Positions 1 through 6,052 are shown, counted from the stretch's first letter. The stretch is 6,264 nt of DNA from JADKCL01 sp046050405 (GCA_046050405.1 JBJOPY010000158.1:1-6264); one strand, 5' to 3'. Notes: generated from the sequence alone by a model not told the origin. Program-made: numbers and translations.

Positions 1-185
1 CTGAAGAATCCGCACGCATAGGTGTTGCCCGCCTGGTCCACCAGCATGTCCTCGGGGTTGTCCTGTAATGCCGATCCAAAGCTTTTCACCCAGGTGCCTG
101 CCTGCGCATCGACACGCGCCAGACCTGAGGCTGAGACGAATGCAATGACGAGAAGCAACGATTGAAACTGGTACCTTATTCTCAT
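1..185 (-). CDS. Secreted beta-propeller (SBBP-like) repeat protein, 5' part only
   Basis: This is the first 61 codons of a gene that continues past the left edge. The start is the ATG at 183-185. The N-terminus has two arginines, a hydrophobic stretch (QSLLLVIAFVSASGLA) and an AQA-type site near residues 27-29, as in a Sec signal peptide cleaved by signal peptidase I; there is no lipobox. The mature part begins TWVKSFGSALQDNPEDMLVD and continues QAGNTYACGFF. This matches the SBBP beta-propeller repeat pattern (W..S.G, then D, then D..GN.Y..G.F). Such proteins in Bacteroidota are usually long, extracellular and often carry a type IX secretion sorting domain at the C-terminus; that end is not visible here. 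The gene lies 81 bases downstream of hslU on the same strand. It may have its own promoter, as a 7-of-8 match to TAnnTTTG lies at 212-219. Only one repeat is visible, so the family call is moderate. Confidence 0.7.
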   Translation of the reverse strand, partial: MRIRYQFQSLLLVIAFVSASGLARVDAQAGTWVKSFGSALQDNPEDMLVDQAGNTYACGFF

Positions 186-211
186 TCCCAAGACAAAATT
201 GAAATGCCCTC

Positions 212-219
212 CAAATAGA
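212..219 (-). promoter_or_regulatory. Possible weak -7 element before the beta-propeller gene
   Basis: The minus strand reads TCTATTTG, which matches the Bacteroidota -7 consensus TAnnTTTG at all but one fixed base, about 27 bases before the ATG. No clear TTG -33 element sits at the right distance, so this is only a candidate. Confidence 0.2.
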
Positions 220-266
220 CCGGGTGAAATCCGCCGAGTGCGAAAATCAGTGAGGCCCCGAGCCAT

Positions 267-1646
267 TCACAGGATGTAATGACTCATGTCCTTATTACTG
301 CTGATCGACTTGATTCTTGCCCTTACGAAATCCCCATCAATCTTGAATATGCGGTCCTGAACCCTGTCTGGCACGTCAAACAAGATATCGTTGAGAACGT
401 TGCTCATGATGGTATGCAAGCGACGGGCCCCAATGTTTTCCAGGTCCTGGTTGACCGTGAAGGCAATGTCCGCGATCGCCTCGATGGCATCCGTGGAAAA
501 TGTGAGTGCCACTCCCTCCGCCTCCAGCATGGCTGCGTATTGCTTCGTGAGGGCATTCCGGGGTTGGCTCAGGATCTGGATGAAGTCCTCCTTGGTGAGG
601 GAACTGAGTTCCACCCTGATCGGAAATCTTCCCTGCAATTCCGGGATGAGATCACTGGGTTTGGCGACATGAAACGCACCAGCCGCGATGAACAGGATGT
701 GGTCGGTCTTGATCGCCCCATGCTTGGTATTGACAGAGCTCCCCTCCACGATGGGCAGCAGATCCCGCTGCACCCCCTCGCGGGATACGTCCGGCCCGGA
801 TCCCTTTCCGGAACCTGCAGCGATCTTGTCGATTTCATCGATGAAGATCATCCCGCTGTTGGATGCCCGCTCGACCGCTTCCCTCGTCACGGCATCCATG
901 TCGATCAGCTTGGATGCCTCCTCCTCCGTCAGGTATTCACGAGCCTCGGCGATCGTCATGGAGCGTTTCTTGGTTTTCTTGGGAACCATCCCCGAGATGA
1001 TGTCCTGCAATCCCTCAAGGCCTTCCATGCCGCCCGGCCCCATGATTTGTACCTGTGAGGGAGATGCATTCACCTCCAGCTCGATTTTACGCTCGTCCAG
1101 TTCGCCGCTTCGGAGCTTTTCACGAAAGCGTTCACGGGTGCGCTCATTCAGTTCGGCTTCACCGCCGGCGGTGTCCTTGTGCTCGGAATCATCGGGAGGC
1201 CTGGCCGGCTCGGGAGATTTTTTTTTCACCGGGGGGATCAGGATGTCCAGAATGGTTTCAAAGGCATTTTCCTGGGCTTTGATCGCGATTTCTTTCTTTT
1301 TCTCGGCCTTCACGAGATTCACGGACTGCTCCACGAGGTCGCGAACCATGCTTTCCACGTCCCTCCCCACATAGCCGACCTCCGTGAATTTGGAAGCCTC
1401 GACCTTCACGAAGGGGGCATCTGCCAGGTGTGCCAGGCGACGGGCAATCTCGGTCTTGCCCACCCCCGTCGGCCCGATCATCAGGATGTTGTTCGGGATG
1501 ATCTCTCCCTTGATCTCCTCGCTGGAATTCATCCTCCGCCACCGATTCCTGAGTGCGATCGCTACCGATTTTTTCGCTTCCGATTGTCCAATGATGTACT
1601 TGTCCAGCTCCTCTACGATCCGGGACGGGGTCAGATGTTCGTTCAT
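267..1646 (-). CDS. hslU: ATP-dependent protease ATPase subunit HslU (ClpY)
   Basis: HslU is the hexameric AAA+ unfoldase that feeds substrates into the HslV peptidase in the cytoplasm. With the start at 1646 (459 residues) it begins MNEHLTPSRIVEELDKYIIG, the usual family N-terminus. An ATG three codons upstream (1655) is also possible but adds only MQG. Visible motifs are Walker A GPTGVGKT (58-65), pore loop GYVG (91-94), Walker B MIFIDEID (266-273), the sensor 1 region ILFIAAGAF (317-325), the arginine-finger segment QGRFPIR (338-344) and sensor 2 GARRL (406-410). The tail DMSHYIL resembles the DLSRFIL-type tail that docks into HslV. The I-domain (about 107-240) has a charged, Pro- and Lys-rich stretch near 140-170 and makes the protein slightly longer than the E. 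coli one (443 residues). No hslV lies next to it; the upstream neighbour is a methyltransferase 81 bases away. The upstream gap is AT-rich but shows no good promoter. Confidence 0.98.
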   Translation of the reverse strand: MNEHLTPSRIVEELDKYIIGQSEAKKSVAIALRNRWRRMNSSEEIKGEIIPNNILMIGPTGVGKTEIARRLAHLADAPFVKVEASKFTEVGYVGRDVESMVRDLVEQSVNLVKAEKKKEIAIKAQENAFETILDILIPPVKKKSPEPARPPDDSEHKDTAGGEAELNERTRERFREKLRSGELDERKIELEVNASPSQVQIMGPGGMEGLEGLQDIISGMVPKKTKKRSMTIAEAREYLTEEEASKLIDMDAVTREAVERASNSGMIFIDEIDKIAAGSGKGSGPDVSREGVQRDLLPIVEGSSVNTKHGAIKTDHILFIAAGAFHVAKPSDLIPELQGRFPIRVELSSLTKEDFIQILSQPRNALTKQYAAMLEAEGVALTFSTDAIEAIADIAFTVNQDLENIGARRLHTIMSNVLNDILFDVPDRVQDRIFKIDGDFVRARIKSISSNKDMSHYIL

Positions 1647-1727
1647 ACCTTGCATAATGTGTCCAAATTCAATAAAGGATTTGAGATGAATTAGATCGCA
1701 GGTTCAAAATTAATCAAAAGGCCGGGC

Positions 1728-2519
1728 TCACCAAGGCCAAATCTTCAAACGAAAATGCTCCTTCGCCTGTGGGCGGTCCAGGAAACAGATGCCCAAGGAA
1801 TACAAATCCAGGCTCACCGAGATCCGCTCATGACGGATGATTTCATTCCATGCCTGCCACATCTCCGCCGACCAGTGAATGTCGTCGATGACGACCACAG
1901 GATCCTTGCCGAGCCTCGGGAGCAAGGTGTGGAAGTAGTCCAAGGTGGCTTGTTTCCGATGATTTCCATCCATGAGGACTAATGAGGGGCGAAACCGACG
2001 CCATTCTACGTCCTCGCCGAGAACCGCTGCAAAGTCTCCCACGAGGAGGCAGGCCGAACAGCCAAGGGCCTGGAGGTTTTCCGAAGCAATCCTAGACAAT
2101 ACTTCCGACCCTTCGATGCTGATCAATTCCGGCTTGGGTTCGCCGCCTCCAAGGAGGTACATTGCCGAGAATCCGACATTGGTGCCCAGTTCGAGCACTT
2201 GTCCGGGTGCGTATCGGTTCACCATGCGCGTGAGCAGCTCCCCTTCCCTCCTGTTCCTCGCAGAGGAATGCAGCACCTCCCTCAGCGTCTTGTGAATCAC
2301 TGGCCGCTCCCTGCCACCGTATCCGGCACCGAGGTCGCTGATCTCCAGCATCTGCCGGCGCGCACGCAATCTCTTCCGCAATCGCTCCACTTGATCCCCG
2401 AACGGTGTCGGCCGATGCGGCAGCACCTTTGTCACAAAATCATAGACGAATGGCGAATGAATCCCATGCTTGGATTTTGAGTTCCATTGGTGGCTTATAT
2501 AAGGAATCAACCAGTGCAT
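1728..2519 (-). CDS. Class I SAM-dependent methyltransferase, HGIHSPF family
   Basis: This is a 263-residue cytoplasmic protein with a Rossmann-type SAM-binding fold. The N-terminal region carries KHGIHSPFVYDFV (about 18-29), which I associate with a Bacteroidota-wide group of uncharacterised methyltransferases. Motif I is VLELGTNVGFSA (108-119). An acidic residue expected to bind the SAM ribose follows strand 2 (E136 in LISIEGSE). MDGNHR (183-188) and VVIDDIHWS (209-217) follow, giving the D..H and DD pattern of O-methyltransferase-like families such as Methyltransf_24. There is no signal peptide or membrane segment. The substrate cannot be read from the sequence. The gene follows the lipoprotein at 2576-3493 with a 56-base gap and may be read through from it. 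No Shine-Dalgarno sequence sits at a useful distance from the ATG at 2517-2519. Confidence 0.94.
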   Translation of the reverse strand: MHWLIPYISHQWNSKSKHGIHSPFVYDFVTKVLPHRPTPFGDQVERLRKRLRARRQMLEISDLGAGYGGRERPVIHKTLREVLHSSARNRREGELLTRMVNRYAPGQVLELGTNVGFSAMYLLGGGEPKPELISIEGSEVLSRIASENLQALGCSACLLVGDFAAVLGEDVEWRRFRPSLVLMDGNHRKQATLDYFHTLLPRLGKDPVVVIDDIHWSAEMWQAWNEIIRHERISVSLDLYSLGICFLDRPQAKEHFRLKIWPW

Positions 2520-2575
2520 GAGGGTGATACAAGGAGATTTCTAACGCCCCTCCCAGGATGTGGTTTTCAGTATCC

Positions 2576-3493
2576 TCATGGATAGGAGTACTTGTAATCA
2601 AATCTCATGCACCCGCAGCCAGCCGCTCCCTCGGTCGAGTTCACCCGAAGAATCGCAAAATGAGGCAAGACGGGCATCTTCAGGATCACAATGTCCCCCT
2701 GTGACAATGGGTCGCTCCGATTGCCGATCCGGCTGCTGGTCACGAAAGCCTGCCAGGTGGTCTCATAGGTGGCCTCGTCATAGTTGAAATGCTGGTCGTC
2801 GGTGGTCACGATGGTACTATCCATGGCAGCTTGAATCGGTGATACCAGAATCCAGCTGATTGCCGGCGGCGTGGAAGCCTCCCGGATGTACTGATTGGGC
2901 AACGGAAGGTTCTGGCTGTTGCCTACGCGGTGCCCGATCAAGTCAAAGACATAATTGTCACCCGTCGTTACGCTCCAGAGCGTATCGTCTGAATAGGCCT
3001 GCATTTCATAGTCCGTCGTGGTGTCGTCCTTGTCTGGGATCACGTTGATCTTGAGGATGTCCTTGGCGACCTTGCCCTTGTTGTCGGTGGCATAGGCTGA
3101 GATTTCGATTGTGGAATACAATTGGATTCCGGATCCCGTAGGAACCTTGTAATCGATTGTCCGCAGCGAATTCGTTGTGGAAATCGCCGCATATTGTCCG
3201 GCAATCCGCGTCTCCGGACTGTAAACTATCCCTGTGGCCGAAATCCATTTTTCCTTTGCTTCCCAGGTAGTTAGCTGTTCGTTGTCGTGAAGATTGAACA
3301 CTATCTGAACCGTCTCGCCCCGCCTTGCCAGGACATATCCGCTTGCAGGACTCACTCGCGCCACCTGCGGATCGCTGTCGACGGGAAGATCATCGGGATT
3401 GCCATTCCGGTCAGGATCGCAAGCGGTGGCAAAAAGGGCGGCAACCACGAGTGTAAATGCTGAGCGGATGAAGGAATAACTCTTGAGCATCAT
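2576..3493 (-). CDS. Uncharacterised envelope lipoprotein with Asp-rich leader and beta-rich body
   Basis: This is a 305-residue protein (304 if the second of two adjacent ATGs is used) that I do not assign to a named family. The signal peptide (KSYSFIRSAFTLVVAALFATAC) ends in a lipobox-like ATAC, so Cys25 is the likely lipidation site. Immediately after it comes DPDRNGNPDDLPVDSDP, an Asp/Asn-rich stretch resembling the DxDxNGxxDD calcium loops of thrombospondin type 3 or EF-hand-like repeats. Residues about 45-153 alternate hydrophobic residues as in an Ig-like beta-sandwich, starting VARVSPASGYVLARRGETVQ. The C-terminal half is also beta-rich, with PLSQGDIVILKMPVLPHFAI and a late Cys pair, GCGC (292-295), before FDYKYSYP. 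It shares no obvious similarity with the EGF lipoproteins upstream, from which it is 105 bases away. A weak promoter match lies in that gap: TACTTTAG at 3516-3523 and TTG at 3546-3548, with a 22-base spacer. Confidence 0.9.
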   Translation of the reverse strand: MMLKSYSFIRSAFTLVVAALFATACDPDRNGNPDDLPVDSDPQVARVSPASGYVLARRGETVQIVFNLHDNEQLTTWEAKEKWISATGIVYSPETRIAGQYAAISTTNSLRTIDYKVPTGSGIQLYSTIEISAYATDNKGKVAKDILKINVIPDKDDTTTDYEMQAYSDDTLWSVTTGDNYVFDLIGHRVGNSQNLPLPNQYIREASTPPAISWILVSPIQAAMDSTIVTTDDQHFNYDEATYETTWQAFVTSSRIGNRSDPLSQGDIVILKMPVLPHFAILRVNSTEGAAGCGCMRFDYKYSYP

Positions 3494-3598
3494 CGGATTT
3501 TCTAGAAACCGATGACTAAAGTACTCAAAATTCGATTCCGTTCGTCAACTTCTTACGTCCGTGCACGCATGCTGTCCATCAGGTGGAGGTTCCCAAGG

Positions 3599-4099
3599 TC
3601 ATCGGCTGAAAATAGCGATGCAGGAGGTCTCCTGCGAGGTCGTGGTCATCACCTTGTACTCCAGGGTGATGCCGCCATCCTCATAAAAACCAGCTCCTTG
3701 AATGTATTCGAATCCATGCACCTGCAAGGGGACGACGATGGTATCTCCATGCACCTTCCCATAGACCGTGTCGGGAGGGGTGTGGACATTGATGATGCGG
3801 ACATCCTCGATGGACGAGGGGCTCGCATCGAATTTGCTCGCATACAGCTGACCGACTGCACCGCAGATTCTGTTGTTGTACCAGTTCGTTCCGAGAAATT
3901 TGTCTCGTTCAGGCGTGCCGCAGTCTATCCCCTCATAGAAGGGGTAGCAGATACATGTTCCGTCATGACACGTTCCATGGATGCATGCGCTTTTCTCACA
4001 AGGGTCGCCTTCATTGCACGAATTCATCGCCACGAGGATAAGCATCCCATGAACGACCCAAAAGACCTTGGCTACTGCCTCAGCAAGGTTGCAGTGCAT
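3599..4099 (-). CDS. EGF-like lipoprotein, array member 4 (most divergent)
   Basis: This 166-residue protein is the last gene of the EGF lipoprotein array. The N-terminus has one Lys (11) and a hydrophobic run VFWVVHGMLILVAM leading to NSC, making Cys28 the probable lipid anchor. The lipobox (MNSC) is poor, so lipidation is less certain than in its relatives. The EGF-like module uses Cys34, 39, 44, 49, 51 and 60, the same spacing as in the two upstream paralogs. A beta-rich domain follows, starting FLGTNWYNNRIC (Cys79) and ending TSCIAIFSR (Cys160); these two cysteines align with a pair in every complete paralog. The ATG at 4097-4099 lies inside the end of the preceding gene and overlaps it by 28 bases in another frame, which suggests translational coupling. 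The next in-frame ATG (4043-4045) would remove the charged end of the signal peptide and is less likely. Function unknown; a surface or periplasm-facing binding role is inference only. Confidence 0.85.
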   Translation of the reverse strand: MHCNLAEAVAKVFWVVHGMLILVAMNSCNEGDPCEKSACIHGTCHDGTCICYPFYEGIDCGTPERDKFLGTNWYNNRICGAVGQLYASKFDASPSSIEDVRIINVHTPPDTVYGKVHGDTIVVPLQVHGFEYIQGAGFYEDGGITLEYKVMTTTSQETSCIAIFSR

Positions 4100-4578
4100 T
4101 GGTCAAAAGCTTGTGGTTGTCCAATCTGATAGGCCTTGTAATGGAGCTGAATCGTATCGCGTGAAGCCACTGAGGTTCCCCATGCTTCCAAGTCCACTGT
4201 CCCCACACGCTGCCGCTGGGCTGAGAAGTCAAACCCATCCGCTGCGGATTCGACCTCCAGTGTGTCCGCCTGCTCCCATAGCCCAACCATGCGAAATCCC
4301 GTCAGGCTCCCTTGCTTGGGAAGCAGCCTGAGGCTGTAATAATCCGTCCCGGCGGTACAGTTTTCGGTGAGGTTCCATGTACCATCGTATCCCGCATTGA
4401 TCACCGAGCCGCATTTTCTGCCGAAATAGCCTGCCTGGCAGCTGCAAATCCCCTCCATACAGCTCCCATGGAGGCATACCATCTTCTTGCACTTGTCACG
4501 CTTGCAAGAGATCAGCAGGGGGGCAATCCAGAAGATGGTTGCCAGGATGATAGGAACGGAAAGGTGCTGACGAGACAT
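4072..4578 (-). CDS. EGF-like lipoprotein, array member 3
   Basis: This is a 168-residue lipoprotein. I chose the ATG at 4576-4578 because it gives a normal signal peptide (MSRQHLSVPIILATIFWIAP) and the lipobox LISC at Cys25. The frame stays open upstream to an ATG at 4689, but those 37 residues look nothing like a signal peptide. The EGF-like module has Cys30, 35, 40, 45, 47 and 56 and the segment CSCQAGYFGRKC, a standard C-x-C-x2-G-Y-x4-C EGF signature. The beta domain begins INAGYDGTWNLTENC (Cys74), contains the GLW seen also in the upstream neighbour (4694-5212), and ends FDQCTATLLRQ (Cys161). Cys74 and Cys161 probably pair. It lies 115 bases after the preceding paralog and its 3' end overlaps the next one. 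Acidic residues that would mark a calcium-binding EGF are not obvious. Function unknown. Confidence 0.9.
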   Translation of the reverse strand: MSRQHLSVPIILATIFWIAPLLISCKRDKCKKMVCLHGSCMEGICSCQAGYFGRKCGSVINAGYDGTWNLTENCTAGTDYYSLRLLPKQGSLTGFRMVGLWEQADTLEVESAADGFDFSAQRQRVGTVDLEAWGTSVASRDTIQLHYKAYQIGQPQAFDQCTATLLRQ

Positions 4579-4604
4579 GGACAAGTGAAAGCCTCGAGAT
4601 TGTG

Positions 4605-4636
4605 GAACTGGCAGAATTCGCCGACTGTTCCAGTTC
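4605..4636. repeat. Inverted repeat in the gap before array member 3
   Basis: GAACTGG (4605-4611) and CCAGTTC (4630-4636) are perfect 7-base inverted arms around an 18-base centre. They lie 27 to 58 bases before the ATG of the following gene. This could be a weak mRNA hairpin or an operator; chance is not excluded. Confidence 0.3.
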
Positions 4637-4693
4637 ATAACCGGTGAAGATGGGATCCCGGAAGCTTCTAGTCGAATCGGGGCGGGCATGATC

Positions 4694-5212
4694 CTACTTC
4701 TGCATCATGGCTGTACACCGATCCTCCACCGTCGTCTGTCCAGTACGATAGATCTGGTAGTTCAGGTTCACGGTCTTGCCATCGGAACTGATGGTTCCCA
4801 CGGCTGCCTCTGCCTCATATCCAGCCATGATAGCTTGCCTATCAATTGTGAAAGAGGTCTCATTTCCATCAATGCTTGCAATGATGCGATTCCGGGAAGC
4901 CTGCCAGAGCCCAAGAATTGTGAATTCCAGCGGGTTGTCAGTGCTAGGTTCCAGCGTTACATTGTAGGGATTGACGTCTCCCTGGATCAGACAGTTCTCG
5001 GTCGATACGAAAACCCCGCTGAATCGTGCATTTACGGGGTTTCCACAGTTGGTTCCGCTGTAGCCGCTAGCACAGTCGCATTCACCATCTGAGCATGTTC
5101 CGTTGACACAGCGGATGTCCTTGCATGGATCGTTGCATCCGGCAAGCAGCACGCACATCAGGCCCACTGCAAGGGCGGGTAGATGGGCGGTGATGCGCTT
5201 GTGCATTGACAT
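4694..5212 (-). CDS. EGF-like lipoprotein, array member 2
   Basis: With the ATG at 5210-5212 this is a 172-residue lipoprotein. A GTG two codons upstream and an ATG two codons downstream (5206) are alternatives that change little. The signal peptide (MSMHKRITAHLPALAVGLMC) ends in a near-ideal lipobox, LAGC, at Cys26. The EGF-like module has Cys30, 35, 40, 45, 47 and 56 with CDCASGYSGTNC. The beta domain opens VNARFSGVFVSTENC (Cys74), has ILGLW (99-103), then SSDGKTVNLNYQIYRTG, and closes EDRCTAMMQK (Cys166). The SSDGKTVNLNY stretch closely resembles SADGKSINIKY in the partial paralog at the right edge, so this member and that one look most alike over the shared region. It is separated by 60 bases from the preceding paralog, a gap that holds a short hairpin and a duplicated decamer. 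Function unknown; an extracytoplasmic location is well supported by the lipobox and the disulfide-type cysteines. Confidence 0.93.
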   Translation of the reverse strand: MSMHKRITAHLPALAVGLMCVLLAGCNDPCKDIRCVNGTCSDGECDCASGYSGTNCGNPVNARFSGVFVSTENCLIQGDVNPYNVTLEPSTDNPLEFTILGLWQASRNRIIASIDGNETSFTIDRQAIMAGYEAEAAVGTISSDGKTVNLNYQIYRTGQTTVEDRCTAMMQK

Positions 5213-5235
5213 TGGCACTATCGTGTAGGATGGTC

Positions 5236-5265
5236 AAGGAGCTGCTCCTTCCCTGTCCTTCCCTG
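5236..5265. repeat. Short inverted repeat plus tandem decamer between two paralogs
   Basis: AAGGAGC and GCTCCTT flank a single base at 5236-5250 (perfect 7-base arms). TCCTTCCCTG is repeated exactly in tandem at 5246-5255 and 5256-5265, overlapping the right arm. In the minus-strand transcript this gives GGAAGGA-type purine runs and a small hairpin 24 or more bases before the start of array member 2, too far to act as a normal ribosome binding site. It could tune the mRNA between the genes, or be a replication-slippage duplication. Confidence 0.4.
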
Positions 5266-5272
5266 CTCGTGT

Positions 5273-5815
5273 TTAGTTCTTCTTCCTGAAAAGATATGCA
5301 GTACAAGTATCTATCAGAGAATCTACTTGAGAGTCGGGTATGTGCCTGTAAATGAAACTGAGAGTATTCCCAGCCGAATCAGATATTCCAGGCCGGATGG
5401 TCTCAACCCAGCCATCATAAACCTTTATTTTCGGAATTGTAAACGTCATTCCATCTTGATTCACGACCATGGTAACAACGGTGGGTAAACCCTTCCTGTA
5501 ATCCAATCTCCAAAGCGTGTCGATCTCAACCGAATTATTAACACTGGAGTCTGCTTTCAGATACACCAGGTAGTCGTCCAGTCCGGTAAACTCGCATTTC
5601 TCTTCGATGATGTACGTTCCATTAAACCTTGCATTCAGTTTCTCTTGGCAAGTGGGAGGTGCAAAGAAGCCGTCTTTGCAATTGCATTCCCCATCTTGGC
5701 ATTCCCCATTGTCTTTGTTACAATCGACATTCTTGCAGGGATTCGTGCAACCGGAATAAAGGACAAGGATGCTGAAAATGATTCCCGCCGTCCATCTAAG
5801 GTTTAGATTCTTCAT
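5273..5815 (-). CDS. EGF-like lipoprotein, array member 1 (first gene of the unit)
   Basis: This is a 180-residue lipoprotein. The signal peptide MKNLNLRWTAGIIFSILVLY ends in the lipobox YSGC, with Cys23 as the lipid anchor. The EGF-like module has Cys27, 32, 39, 44, 46 and 56. Its loops are slightly longer than in the downstream paralogs, and it has CNCKDGFFAPPTC in the signature position. The beta domain starts LNARFNGTYIIEEKC (Cys74), contains TLWRLDY, TMVVNQDGMTFTIPKI and NTLSFIYRHI, and ends IDTCTAYLFRKKN (Cys171). The ATG at 5813-5815 is the only sensible start. It is preceded by a well-formed Bacteroidota promoter about 50 bases upstream. Base composition differs from the left of the window: by hand count, bases 5281-5520 are about 43% GC, against 58% in one sampled 60-base line of hslU (901-960), and codons lean to A/T endings. 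It may be a more recently acquired or less adapted copy. Function unknown. Confidence 0.95.
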   Translation of the reverse strand: MKNLNLRWTAGIIFSILVLYSGCTNPCKNVDCNKDNGECQDGECNCKDGFFAPPTCQEKLNARFNGTYIIEEKCEFTGLDDYLVYLKADSSVNNSVEIDTLWRLDYRKGLPTVVTMVVNQDGMTFTIPKIKVYDGWVETIRPGISDSAGNTLSFIYRHIPDSQVDSLIDTCTAYLFRKKN

Positions 5816-5864
5816 GCTTTATGATCAATCAAATGAGAACTCAAACAAAACAATATGATGATGA

Positions 5865-5895
5865 CAAATGTAAAAAAAACAGCATCGTTCAGCAA
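5865..5895 (-). promoter_or_regulatory. Bacteroidota-type promoter for the EGF lipoprotein unit
   Basis: The minus strand has TACATTTG (5865-5872), an exact match to the primary sigma factor -7 consensus TAnnTTTG. A TTG (5893-5895) lies upstream after a 20-base spacer, within the usual -33 distance, and a run of seven T lies just before the -7 element. Transcription would start near 5858-5860, giving a leader of about 45 bases before the ATG of array member 1. The element lies between a terminator and the first gene of the unit, where a promoter is expected. Confidence 0.6.
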
Positions 5896-5949
5896 GACCA
5901 GAACTTGATTTCTGAGTTATGATAGCCTAGAAGTTTCGGATCTTGCTGA
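5889..5949. repeat. 9-base inverted repeat overlapping the -33 element
   Basis: TCAGCAAGA (5889-5897) and TCTTGCTGA (5941-5949) are perfect inverted arms separated by 43 bases. The promoter-proximal arm covers the -33 TTG. This layout fits a pair of regulator half-sites spaced about five helical turns apart (52 bases centre to centre), but could be chance. The rest of 5816-6000 is AT-rich and holds no credible gene. Confidence 0.35.
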
Positions 5950-6000
5950 TTTTCATTCTCTTACTCTACGTGAAGGTCGAAAGTTATCAGTGATTAATAT

Positions 6001-6028
6001 GAGAAGCCCCGCAGATGCGGGGCTTCTC
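6001..6028 (-). terminator. Strong hairpin terminator after the partial EGF-family gene
   Basis: GAGAAGCCCCGCA (6001-6013) and TGCGGGGCTTCTC (6016-6028) form a perfect 13-base, GC-rich stem around two central bases (in practice a 12- or 11-base stem with a small loop). It lies 24 bases past the stop codon of the gene ending at 6053. The downstream side on the minus strand reads ATATTAATCA, so the U-tract is weak. It should separate that gene from the four downstream paralogs. No plus-strand gene exists for it to serve. Confidence 0.75.
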
Positions 6029-6052
6029 AATCAACATTTAGGGTAGTGGAGA

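Noticed and set aside
241..266. Possible terminator after hslU
   Set aside because: The GGCTCGGGGCC stretch gives only a 3-base stem and no T run follows.
279..1374. Long plus-strand open frames (279-1058, 688-1374) opposite hslU
   Set aside because: They lie antisense to an unmistakable hslU, encode Arg-, Ser- and Pro-rich sequence with no recognisable motif, and are what GC-rich codons produce on the opposite strand.
1656..1727. TGAATTTG at 1664-1671 as a promoter for hslU
   Set aside because: It is a one-mismatch -7 element with the nearest usable TTG 33 bases away, too far for a -33 element.
3512..4129. A 205-codon plus-strand open frame opposite array member 4
   Set aside because: The minus-strand gene has a clear EGF module and paralogs. 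The plus-strand product has no signal, domain or family resemblance and is best seen as a shadow.
4579..4689. N-terminal extension of array member 3 up to the ATG at 4689
   Set aside because: It would place 37 unrelated, Pro-rich residues before a complete lipoprotein signal peptide, and no paralog has such an extension.
5816..6000. Very short minus-strand reading frames (9 and 14 codons) in the promoter gap
   Set aside because: They have no ribosome binding site and no pattern of a leader peptide. One of them spans the promoter -7 element itself, so it would not be transcribed from it.
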